From: Paramoeba atlantica
Taxonomy: Eukaryota > Discosea
Direction of reading: 5' to 3'
Assembly: GCA_977017575.1 (NCBI GenBank)
Contig: CDRNVI010000040.1
Location: forward strand, 806,001 to 870,000
DNA: 64,000 nt
Below the pieces are notes generated by a model. It was not told the origin of the DNA, made no database searches, and was given only the letters and a program-made list of their open reading frames with translations. Positions 1 to 11,080 of this stretch are shown one piece after another. The translations under genes were made by a program, and so were the position numbers. How positions within the stretch are numbered: the first letter of the stretch is position 1; every line of letters starts with the position of its first letter.

Positions 1-510
1 TTTCCAAAATCGTTTCCTCTATTGTATTTTGATTAGTTTGGGGCCTACACTAGCTTTCTCGGCCGTTGTTTTCACAAGGTATCCTTTCTTCAAGCCGTGG
101 TGCTCCCTCAAAATGACCCATTTTGACTAAAAAAGGTGAAAAAGTATTTTTCGGACCTAGAGGGGCATTTTTGTGTCGAAAGAATGGTATGGTTGGAGTC
201 GCATTCTCTACCAAATACGTTCTGTAGGCTTTGATTCGTGGCTACGAGTGATTTCCCGCACGAAAATGTCGGATTTAGTGCTCTGAGAGCAAAATTACCC
301 AAAAATGACCCCATTTTTACCTGAAAATCGGCTATTTTGGGTATAATCTTTCCGTTTTCTTCAGCTTTCCAGGCCAAATTTTCTTTTTTAGGCTCTTCGT
401 TAAACGCGGAGGTCGTTTTCAACTCGACACGCGCAGCACAAGTTACTTGTGCATGAGTGACTTCTAAGTTGAAAACAACCACCGCATTTAACGAAGAGCC
501 TAAAAAAGAA
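1..510 (-). repeat. Foldback-ended repeat F, partial copy
   Basis: This is the inner part and one terminus of a non-coding repeat (called F here) found about a dozen times in the window. The copy runs in from the left edge and ends in a long palindrome at about 385-510, whose arms contain GGCTCTTCGTTAAACGCGG and its complement. Short ORFs in F copies are by-products of the repeat; they carry no recognisable domain and recur with frameshifts. F behaves like a large non-autonomous DNA element. Confidence 0.8.
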
Positions 511-666
511 TAAAATTGTAAACTTCGTCACCGGTAGTGTCATTTTCTCGACCGACACCGCTTAAAAATACACTAATTTTTACGAGCACTGTATATGGCA
601 TATCCTGTCACTGAACTTACGTAGGCATTGATTTTACAATTCTAAATCAATTGAAATACAAACGAG

Positions 667-1047
667 CACGACTTTTTTGACCCCTTTTTTTCTCTCTCTC
701 GTACTCTAAAACACGTTTTCACACCACAACCCTCAAATCTATTTTTTTCCTTCAAAAACCCTTCCCTACCCCTCCCAATGTCTCTCCCACCCCCATCCCA
801 AAACCCCCCAACCCCCCCAATCCCCTCTCCCAAAACGAAAACCAAAACCCCACCCCCTCCCACGCTCTCCAACGACCCACCACCTTCTCCCCCCCCCTCC
901 CCCTCCCCTCCCCCCTCCCCCCCTCCCTCCTCGCCCTCTACCGCGCCCTCCTCGCGGCCTCCACCCCCTCCCCCCCCTCCCCCCCGCCCGGCCCTGGGCC
1001 GACTTCGCGGACCGTTCCGCGCTCACCCCCCCCGCCTCCCCCCCGAC
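667..1047 (+). other. AG-free pyrimidine leader with truncated 5' gene end
   Basis: The plus strand here is extremely C/T-rich, and no AG dinucleotide occurs from 667 until 1151. An ATG at 778 opens a Pro/Ser-rich reading frame, and another frame of the same stretch reads LLALYRALLAAS and then, after a C-run, WADFADRSAL, which looks like protein. The arrangement resembles the AG-free pyrimidine leaders of the eIF4A3-like, DHCR7-like and LRR genes on the other strand. The reading is cut by an F repeat at about 1048. I interpret it as the decapitated 5' end of a plus-strand gene; the product is not identifiable. Confidence 0.35.
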
Positions 1048-1399
1048 GGGAATTGTTTCGGAAATTGTTTTTTGAAAAAAAATTCAACTTGGCGAAAAAA
1101 ATGACAAAAAAAATATTTTTCCAAAATCGTTTCCCCTATTGTATTTTGATAGTTTGTGGGACCTACACGAGCTTTCTCCGCAGTTGTTTTCTCAAGGTAT
1201 CCCTTCTTCGAACCGTGGTGCGCCCTCAAAATGACCCATTTTTGACTAAAAAAGGTGAAAAAGTATTTTTCGAACCTAAAGAGGCATTTTTGTGTCGAAA
1301 GAATGGTATGGTTGGAGTCGCATTTTCTACCCAATACGTTCGGCAGGCTTTCATTCATGCCTACGAATGATTTCCCACGCGCAATTACAACCACCGCAA
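1048..1399 (-). repeat. Repeat F, internally truncated copy
   Basis: Reverse-oriented F copy joined to the pyrimidine-rich gene remnant on its left. It keeps the central section (the block matching 1795-2045 in the next copy) but jumps directly to the short terminal motif ACAACCACCGCAAT, so it is a deletion derivative. Confidence 0.75.
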
Positions 1400-1409
1400 T
1401 AACCGGATT

Positions 1410-2273
1410 GCGGTGGTTGTAAAACTACCGCTCTACACTCGATTATTGAAAAAAAAGTGAACAAAAACAGTGAAAATATAAAGGGGAACACAGTAATATA
1501 ATAGAAGAAAAAAATATAAAAGGGGGCTCCGGCGGTCCAAAACTGAAAAAAAAAATTGAAAAAAATGGGGGGTCCAGGGGGGGGCATGGTCGAGCAAATT
1601 TTTTCGAAAAAATTAGTTTTCGAAAAAGAACCGCAGAAAGGGTAACCGGGGTCTTGGCGCGCATTTTCCACCCCCCTACCCGGGGTGACCCCCCCGCGTA
1701 TCCGCAGGACGGATCCGCCAAGTTCGGATTTTTTCGGAAAAAAATTTTTGAAAAAAATTTCAACTTGGCGAAAAAAATGACAAAAAAAATATTTTTCCAA
1801 AATCGTTTCCCCTATTGTATTTTGATAGTTTGGGACCTACACTAGCTTTCTACGCAGTTGCTTTCGCAAGGTATCACTTCTAACCGTGGTGCGCCCCTCA
1901 AAATGACCCATTTTTGACTAAAAAAGGTGAAAAAGTATTTTTCGGACCTAAAGGGGCATTTTTGTGTCGAAAGAATGGTGTGGTTGGAGTCGCATTCTCT
2001 ACCCAATACGTTCGGTAGGCTTTCATTCATGCCTACGAGTGATTTCCCATGCGCAAATATCAGATTTAGCGCTCTGAGAGCAAAAATACGCGAAAATCAC
2101 CCCATTTTACCCGAAATTCGGCTATTTTTGGCTATAATCTTTCCGTTTTCCAGGCTAAATTTTCTTTTTTAGGCTCTTCGTTAAACGCGGCGGTAGTTTT
2201 CAACGCGAAGCGCGCAGCATGAGTGACTTCTAAGTTGAAAGCAACCACCGCGTTTAACGATGAGCCTAAAAAA
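1410..2273 (-). mobile_element. Repeat F, full-length copy (about 864 bp)
   Basis: Full F unit: it begins with the short palindrome GCGGTGGTTGTAAAACTACC, continues through A-rich and GGGG-rich sections, and ends with the longer palindrome at about 2166-2273 ending in CCTAAAAAA. As in other copies, the bases before GCGG are ATT, which suggests an AAT/ATT target preference. It encodes no transposase. Confidence 0.8.
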
Positions 2274-2303
2274 GAAATAATATTTTTTTGTCTTTCTTGC
2301 ACC

Positions 2304-3186
2304 ATGTGTCAAACATCTAGAAAACGTATTAATTCAGAAGATCGTAAACTTATTGAGGTTCTCCACAATCAAGAAAACTTTTCGCAAGCACAAATTGCCT
2401 CAAAACTGAAAGTAAATCAGTCGTCTCTTAGTCGAGAACTGGCACGTGGAGATCGGGATGGTGTGTACAACGCGAAGCGGGCTGAACGAACACTCAACCA
2501 AGCAATGAGTAAACGGAAGTCCCGTGCAAGCAAAATTGAAGGAGACATCAAAGAGAGTGCCATATCTCTGTTACGTCGGCGCTTTAGCCCTCAACAGATA
2601 TCTGTTACTTTGCGTAAAGAAGGTGTGAACATTTCCCGGAAGGCAATTTATGTTTTATTAGTCGGAATAAGAGTCAAAACTTGGAGAGTTGCCTCCGTCG
2701 GGGGCAACGTTTTGGGAATTCGTGGGCAACGCCGTCGTCGTGGAACTAATCGTACCAGCATCCCTAATAGTACAGATATTGATATGCGGCCCAGCATTGT
2801 TAACGATCGGGAACGATACGGTGATTGGGAGTGTGATCTAATAGAAGGTACACGCCACAGTGGATACTTTCTTACCCTGGTTGAGCGCAAAAGTCGTTTT
2901 GGGATCCTGAAAAAGATATCATGCAAGAAATCGACTCTTGTATCAGAGACTATCACCAGCGCCCTTCAAGGCTTTTTGTTACGGACACTCACATATGATA
3001 ATGGAACGGAATTCGCGAGGCACGAGAGTGTAAATCGTTCCATTAATTGCTCGTCGTACTTTTGTAAACCGTACGCGAGCTGGGAAAAGGGTGTTGTCGA
3101 AAATTTCAACGGCGTCGTCAGAGATTTCTACCCAAAGTCTCATCCTTTAAGTAATATATCCCAAGCAGACCTTGATTCCGTATCCA
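2304..3186 (+). pseudogene. IS30-like transposase, copy 1 (broken)
   Basis: The reading from ATG 2304 contains an N-terminal HTH (SQAQIASKLKVNQSSLSREL) typical of IS30 transposases and a retroviral-integrase-like catalytic core. The first Asp is in GDWECDLIEG, the second in TYDNGTEF, and the Glu in KGVVENFNG 33 residues later, so the DD33E signature of the family is intact. Around 2655-2715 the frame slips: the expected FISRNKSQNLESCLRRG is readable only in another frame, so two compensating indels are present. The C-terminus is lost after DLDSVS, where an (ATC)n tract and unrelated repeats begin. It would have catalysed cut-and-paste or circular transposition. IS30 is mostly a bacterial family, so its presence here is unusual. 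Confidence 0.85.
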
Positions 3187-3207
3187 TCATCATCATCATC
3201 ATCATTC
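3184..3207 (+). repeat. ATC microsatellite
   Basis: A run of ATC triplets at the truncated 3' end of IS30-like copy 1; it marks the breakpoint of that gene. Confidence 0.8.
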
Positions 3208-3333
3208 ATTCCGGATTGCTCCGGATCGCTCGCGCGACCCCCGCTAAATAGGGGGGAAGGTGGTAGTTGTGGGGTATGGAGGCCTCTCGCAACTCCGGGG
3301 CCTCACCGGGAACAAAGGTGAAATTATTAGCCG

Positions 3334-3559
3334 GACGGGTAAAAAGGTCTTGGCTCTATTACGGTTTGGTATGGTGGAATTGTTGGGCTTCGCAAATTAC
3401 TTCCCACTAACGTCAGACGTTTTTATCTTTCAGACGGGGAAACAAGGTCTTGGCTTATTACGGGTTGGGTATGGTGGGATTGTTGGGCTTCGCAAATAGC
3501 TTCCCACTAACGTCAGACGTGGTTATCTTGCAGAAGGGTAAACAAGGTCTTGGCTTCCG
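3334..3559 (+). repeat. 100-bp tandem repeat, 2.3 copies
   Basis: Units start at about 3334, 3433 and 3533 with GACGGG or GAAGGGTAAA and share AAGGTCTTGGCT and CTTCCCACTAACGTCAGACG. Related sequence appears in inverse orientation at 4510-4665 and, more diverged, at 34439-34575, so this is a dispersed family rather than a local duplication only. Confidence 0.8.
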
Positions 3560-3639
3560 CCTTTTTTTCTAGAATTTTTTTTCAAGGGCCTTTCTCCAAT
3601 TTTTTTGAAGGGCTCAATTTTTTTTCGAAGGGCTTGCTC

Positions 3640-3786
3640 AAAATATGCATTATCAGTGGGCGAGTTTTATGCATTATCAGTGGGCGAGTTTTTATGCATT
3701 ATCAGTGGGACTATATGCATTATGAGTGTGCTAATATGCATTATCAGTGTGCGAGTTTTATGCACTATCAGTGTGCGAGTGGCGAG
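3640..3786 (+). repeat. 24-27 bp minisatellite
   Basis: About six tandem units built on TATGCATTATCAGTGGGCGA, with variants GTGTGCGAG. Overlapping ORFs exist only because the unit lacks stops. No other function is visible. Confidence 0.85.
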
Positions 3787-3879
3787 GGGTCCGACAAGGT
3801 CAAAATTTCCCAAATTTTTGGGGTGACCTAAATTATTTTTTTTTAGACCTAAGGAAAAGTAAAAATCTTATTTTTCCAA

Positions 3880-4190
3880 AATCGACTCCTAAAACGTGTT
3901 TTAGGAGTTTGGGACCTCAGCTACGATTCTGAGATGTTTCTTTCGACAGATTCGACTCCTGCCCCTACTGGGGAGGCATCCAAAACGGCCCAAATTCGGT
4001 GCAAAATTTAGCAATTTTTGCCGAAAAATCGAACTTTTACCCCCAAAAAATAGATTATTCATGATCTTTTTGCGATTTTTATTTTTTAGGCTCTTCGTTA
4101 AACGCGGCGGTAGTTTTCAACGCGAAGCGCGCAGCATAAGTGACTTCTAAGTTGAAAACAACCACCGCGTTTAACGAAGAGCTTAAAATT
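3880..4190 (+). repeat. F-related repeat with terminal palindrome
   Basis: The block at about 3945-4082 matches 10733-10865, and both end in the F long palindrome (here 4083-4190). It is a subfamily whose inner sequence differs from the standard F unit, showing that the same palindromic terminus is attached to different bodies. Confidence 0.75.
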
Positions 4191-4208
4191 AAGCAATATA
4201 AAGGTGAT

Positions 4209-4420
4209 TGCGGTGGTTGCAAAACTACCGCTCTACCCTCGATTGCGGTGGTTGTAAAACTACCGCTCTACACTCGATTATTGAAAAAAAAGTGAACAAA
4301 AACTGTGAAAATATAAAGGGGAACACAGTAATATAATAGAAGAAAAAAATATAAAAGGGGGCTCCGGTGGTCTAAAACTGAAAAAATTTAAAAAAATGGG
4401 GGGTCCATGGGGGGGGGTGT
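4209..4420 (-). repeat. Repeat F fragment with duplicated short terminus
   Basis: Two successive copies of the short terminal motif (GCGGTGGTTG...CTACCGCTCTAC) precede the F section ending near the G-run at 4412-4420. Similar duplicated termini occur at 49985-50098, suggesting slippage or recombination at this end. Confidence 0.75.
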
Positions 4421-4424
4421 TTCT

Positions 4425-4665
4425 TCCCCGCTAAATAGGGGGGGAAGGTGGTAGTTGTTTTGGGGTAAATGAGGGGCCGAACGCACGGAGGGGCCGGCCG
4501 GGCCAATGAACCTAGATCTTGTTTACCCATTTGCGAAGCCCAACAATTCTACCATACCCCACCCTTAATAAAGCCAAGTTCCTTAATAAACAAGACCTTG
4601 TTTATCCGTGTGCAAGACAAAAACGTCTGACGTTAGTGGGAAGTAATTTGCGAAGCCCAACCGTC
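4425..4665. repeat. G-run element end and inverted copy of 100-bp repeat
   Basis: GCTAAATAGGGGGG followed by AAGGTGGTAGTTG repeats the sequence at 3236-3268. The rest is an inverted, diverged relative of the 3334-3559 tandem unit. No coding potential is seen. Confidence 0.6.
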
Positions 4666-4965
4666 CTCAAGGTAAAATAGAAATGGAAAGCCCATTCCAG
4701 GAATCGGAAATATGCAGTTGAAGGAAAGTTGGTAAAACTCAAAATTGGAAGAATTTATTATGTAGCCCCTTCCGCTTTCAAGAGAGTCACATCTTATGCA
4801 GAAGAGAAGAACCCGCCCAGCTTGGAGTTGAGTAGATGTCCAAACATGTTTAAAAATTGTATGGAAGAGTGAAGTACGCACGTAAAGAGTGAAATACGCA
4901 CATGGAAGAGTGAAATACGCACATAAAAAGCGCTAGAGAAAGGGACTGATGGGTCCTTCGGAGAT

Positions 4966-5935
4966 TCAAGAGGACTCCTGGGAACTGTCGACCAAAAATT
5001 GTGGGCGAGTTTTCCGAAGAATTTCTACGAACTCAGATGGCGATTGTTCTTGGAGCACTTCTTTTGGTCGAGCATTTATATCCCGCGAAACGGAGTCAAG
5101 ATCCTTCTGCGAGATGTCACTAAACAAACGTCGTTTCGGGTAGAAATCTCGTACTGCGCCGTTGAAATTTTCAACACCCCCCGTCTCCCAACTTGCATAC
5201 GGTTTACAAAAATACGAAGAGCAATTAAGCGACTGATTTACTTTCTCGTGTTTTGAAAACTCGGTTCCGTTATCATATGTTTTGGAGTGAACCAAGAAAC
5301 CTTGAAGAGCACTGGTTATGCTTTCAGCGACCAGTACCGATTTCTTGCACGTGAGCTTCTTTAGTATCCGAACCGACTCTTTCGCTCAACCAAGGTGAGG
5401 AAGAATCCGCTGTGTCTTGTGCCTTCTATAAGGTCACATTCCCAATCGCCGTATCGCTCCCGATTGTTAACAATATTCGGTCGCTCCTCAATGTCGGTGC
5501 GATTCGGAATACCGGTACGGTTGGTTCCCCGACGGCGACGTTGACCACGTCTTCCTCCACGGCGCAGACAACTCTCCAAGTTCCCATGTTGACCATCATC
5601 CCGCTTGATAAACCCGTATATTGACGTTCGGGATACTTAAATATCATATTCTTTGCGCAAGACTACTGTAATTTGCTGGGGGCTAAAGCGCCTGCGTAGG
5701 AGAGACACGACTTTGTCTCTAATCTCTCCTTGAATCATGCATGGGCGCGGCTGGCGTTTCAGCATGGACTGCTTCGCTGCTCGTTCAGCGCGCCTGGCAC
5801 TGTACGTATCATTTCGAAGTCCGCGTGCGAGTTCCCGGCTCAGAGAGGATTGATTCATATTCAATTTCGCGGCAATTTGGACTTGGGTGAAATTCTGTTG
5901 ATTGTAAAGCACCTCAATCTTATCTTATCTTCTTA
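4966..5935 (-). pseudogene. IS30-like transposase, copy 2 (broken)
   Basis: Read in pieces on the minus strand: HTH segment (5637-5912, QVQIAAKLNMNQSSLSREL), linker with IYGFIKRDDG and GQRRRRGTN, catalytic core with GDWECDLIEG (Asp), TYDNGTEF (Asp) and GGVENFNG (Glu), then a C-terminal tail ending SSQESS. An in-frame TAA follows EYDI near 5637, and a 1-nt frameshift follows RFG near 5361, so the gene is dead. It is the same family as copy 1 and retains the C-terminus that copy 1 lacks. Confidence 0.85.
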
Positions 5936-6109
5936 TATGACCGATAAATCGGTTAAAACACTGAATATATTCATACTCTCATAAAAACACTCAAATTAAA
6001 AGAGAAGACGCATTTGACCTTACTTATCAGTTATCGCTCTACTATTCTACACCATCTTTTGCGTCCTCAGAGCATTCCTGCTCAGGTGACGGGCATATTT
6101 TCCTTCGAT

Positions 6110-7855
6110 CTACTTTGCGAGACGAACTTCGTCGCTAGTTTCTATTTTCTTCCGTCTGCTACTCCGCGATACTTCCTCAGTGCGCTCGGGTTTCGTAGGT
6201 CTGGCGTTGTTAGCTTTCGCTTGTTTGTTTAAAAGTGCGGGCGCGGCCGATACGGAAGGCACCTTCCTCGTGAATGGTTGCTTTCGCTTTTTCGCTGCTT
6301 GGTCTATATGTCTCCGAGATCCTTGTTTTGCCAATTGATCCGCTGTCTCATTCCAGTGGTTGCCAGTGCGGGCCCTAACTTTATATAAATAAATGGTAGA
6401 TCCAGTTGCCTCGCGCGAGCGAATGGTGTAATCCAGGGTCTGAAGCAAATCTCCGTTCGGAACGTCGGTATAGCAAATGATCCGCCGTTTATGTCGAACC
6501 ACATGGAAAAAATGCCATACGTAGGCGGAGTCGGTGTGAAAGACAAAAGTGTTCGCTTCAGCAGGCAAATAAGAAAAGGCAGCAATTATTGTCTGAATTT
6601 CAGCCCTATCCGGAGTTTGGGGTTTGCAGCGCACCAACTGACGCCCAATGGCGACTTTTGGCCCAACAGTAACAATTCCAGCTCCACCTGTTCTCTGCGA
6701 AGAAACGTGCTCGTGGTAAATCGAACCGTCCGTGTACACATGAGCCTCGTTGGAAATACTTGGAAAAGGAGTTGAATTTTCTTCAACGAGTTGAAAGTCG
6801 TAACACGAAATACACCTTATTGCACGATTGAGCATAGTTTTCCAGCGCGGGGATGTTACTTCAACAAGTGAGGGGGTGGGTTCTAGTTGATTCTTTAAAC
6901 CTTCAACGAGGTTCTGCCAGTAAACTCGATCGTGCGAAAATACAAGGGCCTCTTCAAGCGTGATTCCCAAGTCACAAATACATTCTTCGGCCGGTGAAAG
7001 CTTACGCGACTTTTCTCTTCCATTCCAGAGGAGAAGCTCCTTGTAAGAGGTGCTGTGGCGAAGTAAATGACCAACTAATTTTGCCCGACTTCTTTTGTGG
7101 ATCGTAGAAAACTTCGGGGTGTCCACATACAACGCGCAATTGGGATAGCACTTGCCGAATTCATCCAACCGACCGGTATTGCATGCCGTTCTCCGCATGA
7201 CGTTTACCTGTACGTAAATGCACCGTAGCGTCTTTAGAGGAACCGAGAGAGCCCCCGAGCCAAAGTTTAGAACCGGGTACACGAGAGCATCAAACAATCT
7301 AAGCTTTGTAGAAGGTTTAAGTGGGGCCACCCAAATGCCCCGAAGCTTTGTAAAAGCTGCCCATGCCAACCTCAGCCTATCTTTAATGGTTCCCTGTCCT
7401 CCTTGGACGTTGCTAAAATGTCTATACTTGGGTACCTTTGGAAGTGCGCCACAATAATTTGAGCTAAGACTAAGATCTGCGCCTGAAGGTTTCCCAAACG
7501 TCATCCACGCGGTCTTAGATTCTCCTACGGCAAGGCGCAAGTTTGCAGGTGCTGCTTCCCGTGCTGTTGATTACACCATACCCAACAAACCCTCCGCAGA
7601 TGAGGACACAAGAGCCACATCGTCTGCGTAGTCAACGTCTGACATCCGGAATTCCTTAATACCACGACTCCTAGTCCCCTCGCTTCTCATGAGAATAACA
7701 CTTGCATTGCGATCTAAAGCCTGATAGAGAATGCGGTCTAAAACAAGGACAAAAAGATAAGGCGCAAGGACGTCGCCCTGTAGAATTCCCGTTCGAATAG
7801 GAAAGGGCTTATATGACAGACAAGGGTGCGGCTTATATGACAGATAAGGGTGCAT
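6110..7855 (-). pseudogene. Non-LTR retrotransposon RT-RNase H remnant
   Basis: The minus-strand reading starts within the reverse transcriptase palm (GILQGDVLAPYLFVLVLDR, then DYADDVALVS with the YADD catalytic motif) and continues through a thumb/connector into an RNase H domain: VYTDGS (Asp), DRAEIQ (Glu), FHTDSAY (Asp) and NETADQLAK (Asp), all four catalytic residues retained. The C-terminal tail is basic. An in-frame TAA at 7571 (after LLGMV) interrupts it and the N-terminal RT and endonuclease parts are missing; a minisatellite abuts the break. RT followed by RNase H suits ingi/L1Tc-type elements of euglenozoans, although other clades also have it. Confidence 0.9.
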
Positions 7856-7925
7856 TATGACAGATAAGGGTGCGAGTTTCTATGACAGATAAGGGTGCCG
7901 CGTTTATGACAGATAAGGGTGCGAG
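7800..7925 (+). repeat. Minisatellite at truncated RT
   Basis: Tandem units of TATGACAGATAAGGGTGCG with spacers of variable length, starting where the RT reading is truncated. The layout (phrase ending in GTGCGAGT) resembles the 3640-3786 minisatellite without sharing its sequence. Confidence 0.8.
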
Positions 7926-8037
7926 TGGGCTTCCCTACGCTCGATTTCGAAAAGCAAAAAATTCGAAAACAATTTCGCGACGTATGCCCCCATGGACCGC
8001 CCATTTTTTTGAATTCTTTTTTTCAGTTTTGGACTTT

Positions 8038-8790
8038 TCTAGGCTCTTCGTTAAACGAGGTGGTTGTTTTCAACATAGAAGTCACTCATGCTGCGCGCTT
8101 CCCGTTGAAAACTACCGCCGCGTTTAACGAAGAGCCTAAAAAAGAAAATTCGGCCTGGACAGCTAAAGTAAAACAAAGATTATAGCCAAAAATATCCAAT
8201 TTTCGGGTAAAAATGGGGTGATTTTCGCGTATTTTTGCTCTCAGAGCGCTAAATCTGATATTTGCGTGTGAGAAATCACTCGTAGGCGTGAATGAAAGCC
8301 TACTGAACGTATTGGGTAGAGAATGCGACTCCAACCACACCATTCTTTTGACATAAAAAGACCCCTTTAGGTCCAAAAATTACTTTTCCGCACTTTTTGG
8401 TCAAAAATAGGCCATTTTGGGAGGCGTGCCACGGCTAGAAGATGGGGTATCTGGCGAAAACAACGGTGTAAATGACTAGTATAGGTCCCAAAAATACAAT
8501 AGCGAAAAAAATGTTGAAAAAACTATGTTTTTTACCATTTTTTCCGCCAAGTTGAATTTTTTTTTTAAATTTTTTTTCCGAAAAAATCCGAACTTGGCGG
8601 ACCCGTCCTGCGGATACGCGAGCGGGTCACCCCGGGGTAGGGGGGTGGAAAATGCGCGCCAAGACCCCGGCTACCCTTTCTGCGGTTTGTTTTCGAAAAC
8701 TAATTTTTTCGAAAAAATTTGCTCGACCATGACCCCCTCCCCCTGGACCCCCCCATGGACCTCCCATTTTATTTTGCATAATTTCAAAAA
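8038..8790 (+). repeat. Repeat F, 3'-truncated copy
   Basis: Starts with the long palindrome (8038-8145) and follows the F order through to the GGACCC section, then breaks off into unrelated sequence at about 8765-8790. Confidence 0.8.
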
Positions 8791-8866
8791 TTGCTATGAT
8801 CACCCTGGTGGGGACGTGGGGGGGCAGGGGGTACCCATCGGAATTGTTGAAAAACTAGTAATCTTG

Positions 8867-9253
8867 TCACTCAATTCGATTCATACGTCTTTGTAAATAA
8901 TTTTTTCGAAAACTCACCTGAAACGATATCGGGCACGAAATCGGGCCAATCCAATCCATCCAATCCAAAAAGGCCGATATAAATCGGCTAGAAACACTAC
9001 TGTTTTGTATTTCGTGAGGACATCTTTCTCTTGGGTGAATCCTCCATCTGAATACCCACCGTTTCATGTAGTACAGTTTTCCAACACCATGCCCCCCCAG
9101 TAATAAGTCCTCATTCTCTTTGGATGATTTCACTCCGGAATCTCTAGGAAGTAATACACCTTTTTTGTGGATAGGCTCCCCCCCAGTATTTGATATCTTG
9201 CGTTTGTTAGCAATATTCTTCCCGTTACTCTTGGGATTATAAATTTCTCGCAT
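8867..9253 (-). CDS. Hypothetical 128-aa ORF
   Basis: ORF from ATG 9253 with a basic N-terminus (REIYNPKSNGKNIANKRK) and a C-terminal segment rich in Trp and Arg. It has no family I recognise. It sits between two F repeats, so it may be a fragment of an unidentified mobile element or not coding at all. An upstream non-ATG extension is Arg/Phe-rich because of short direct repeats (CACAAATCGGGC) at 9297-9348. Confidence 0.2.
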   Translation of the reverse strand: MREIYNPKSNGKNIANKRKISNTGGEPIHKKGVLLPRDSGVKSSKENEDLLLGGHGVGKLYYMKRWVFRWRIHPRERCPHEIQNSSVSSRFISAFLDWMDWIGPISCPISFQVSFRKNYLQRRMNRIE

Positions 9254-9383
9254 TTGTGAAGGGTTTACGAGCTCCGTGGTATGGCCATTCAATGTCTTCA
9301 CAAATCGGGCCACAAATCGGGCACGAAATCGGGCCACAAATCGGGCGCGACGAATTAACCTACGGTAGCGAGGGAGTAGTATC

Positions 9384-10249
9384 TTTTTTAGGCTCTTCGT
9401 TAAACGCGGTGGTTGTTGTCAACTTAGAAGTCACTCATGCTGCGCGCTTCGCGTTGAAAACTACCGCCGCGTTTAACGAAGAGCCTAAAAAAGAAAATTT
9501 AGCCTGGAAAACGGAAAGATTATAGCCAAAAATATCCAATTTTCGGGTAAAAATGGGGTGATTTTTGGGTATTTTTGCTCTCAGAGCACTAAATCCGACA
9601 TTTGCGCATGGGAAATCACTCGTAGGCATGAATGAAAGCCTACCGAACGTATTGGGTAGAGAATGCGACTCCAACCACACCATTCCTTCGACACAAAAAT
9701 GCCCTTTTAGGTCCGAAAATTACTTTTTCACCTTTTTTAGTCAAAAATGGGTCATTTTGAGGGGCGCACCACGGTTAGAAGTGATACCTTGCGAAAGCAA
9801 CTGCGGAGAAAGCTAGTGTAGGTCCCAAATTATCAAAATACAATAGGGGAAACGATTTTGGAAAAATATTTTTTTTGCCATTTTTTTCGCCAAGTTGAAA
9901 TTTTTTTCAAATTTTTTTTTCCGAAAAAATCCGAACTTGGCGGATCCGTCCTGCGGATACGCGGGGGGGGTCACCCCCGGGTAGGGGAGTGGAAAATGCG
10001 CGCCAAGACCCCGGCTACCCTTTCTGCGGTTTGTTTTCGAAAACTAATTTTTTCGAAAAAATTTGCTCGACCATGACCCCCCTGGACCCCCCATTTTTTT
10101 CAATTTTTTTTTTCAGTTTTGGACCGCCGGAGCCCCCTTTTATATTTTTTTCTTCTATTATATTACTGTGTTCCCCTTTATATTTTCACTGTTTTTGTTC
10201 ACTTTTTTTTAAATAATCGAGGGTAGAGCGGTAGTTTTACAACCACCGC
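9384..10249 (+). mobile_element. Repeat F, full-length copy (about 866 bp)
   Basis: Complete F unit in forward orientation: long palindrome at 9384-9490, body, and short palindrome ending CCACCGC followed by AATT. It gives a reference for the element's size when compared with 1410-2273, 25541-26411 and 56151-57033. Confidence 0.85.
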
Positions 10250-10554
10250 AATTAGTTTTCCGTACTTCGAACGAAGCGCTCAATAGGTTTTACTGTGTAA
10301 TCCAATTTGTTTGACCAAAATCTCTTTTCAAAGAAGCGCTTGATAATTCCTGAGAATTTTTTCTATTGTTCAAGGTCTCTCTGAAAATCGAAACTGTCGG
10401 TGCTCTCTCGATGTTTTTCACCGAGAAACATTCTTTGTCTTCTTCAACCGAGAAGGCATATCATGCACTAGATTTCTTTTGAATCAAATGCAATCTGCAA
10501 CGTACAATGTGTGACTCGGTAAGGTCATTCATTCCATTAAACACCTTGAGAAAC
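10250..10554. other. No recognisable gene
   Basis: AT-rich spacer after the F element. I see no coding region, RNA gene or repeat shared with the rest of the window. Confidence 0.5.
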
Positions 10555-10705
10555 CCAATTGTGATAATAATGTGAAATGTGATAATAATCCGCAATTGTG
10601 ATAATAACGTGCCAATTGTGATAATAATCCGCAATTGTGATAATAATCCGAAATGTGATAATAATCCGAAATGTGATAATAATCCGAAATTTGATATTAA
10701 TCCGT
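10555..10705 (+). repeat. TGTGATAATAATCCG minisatellite
   Basis: About eight tandem units of 14-19 bp (CCGCAATTGTGATAATAA and CCGAAATGTGATAATAA variants), directly followed by the F-related block. Confidence 0.85.
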
Positions 10706-10718
10706 CCCCCGGTTTACG

Positions 10719-10978
10719 ACGTTTTTGTCGACAGATTCGACTCCTGCCACTACTGGTAAGGCATCCAAAAGAGCCCAAATTCGGTGTAAAATTTCGCATT
10801 TTTTGCGAAAAAATCGAGCCTTTTCACCCAAAAAAATAGATTATTCATGATCTTTTGGCGATTTTTCCTTTTTAGTCTCTTCGTTAAACACGGTGGTAGT
10901 TTTCAACGCGAAGAGCGCAGCATGAGTGACTTCTAAGTTGAAAAAACCACCGCGTTTAACGAAGAGCCTAAAAAGGAA
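10719..10978 (+). repeat. F-related repeat with palindrome, second copy of subfamily
   Basis: Matches 3945-4190: it shares the GACAGATTCGACTCCTGCC start, the AATAGATTATTCATGATCTT motif and the terminal palindrome (10865-10978). Confidence 0.75.
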
Positions 10979-11080
10979 TTGTGTATACACTAGCAATCAG
11001 CTATAAGCCCCCCCCCTCGAAAATTAAAAAACTGGTCTGTTTTTTATCATCTTTTTTTTGAACGTGTAGAGAATTTTACA

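Noticed and set aside
2223-3251. Intact 342-codon IS30 transposase
   Set aside because: The first 27 codons come from the F palindrome, the middle is frameshifted twice, and the last codons are microsatellite and unrelated repeat.
5637-7573. Stop-codon reassignment (in-frame TAA in IS30, RT and LRR 7 readings)
   Set aside because: TAA ends the SAP, GRWD1-like and DHCR7-like genes at the expected protein length, and the interrupted readings also carry frameshifts or truncations in most cases, so pseudogenes explain them.
3640-10705. CRISPR array
   Set aside because: The tandem repeats here have no unique spacers of constant length, no leader and no cas genes; they are minisatellites in a eukaryotic context.
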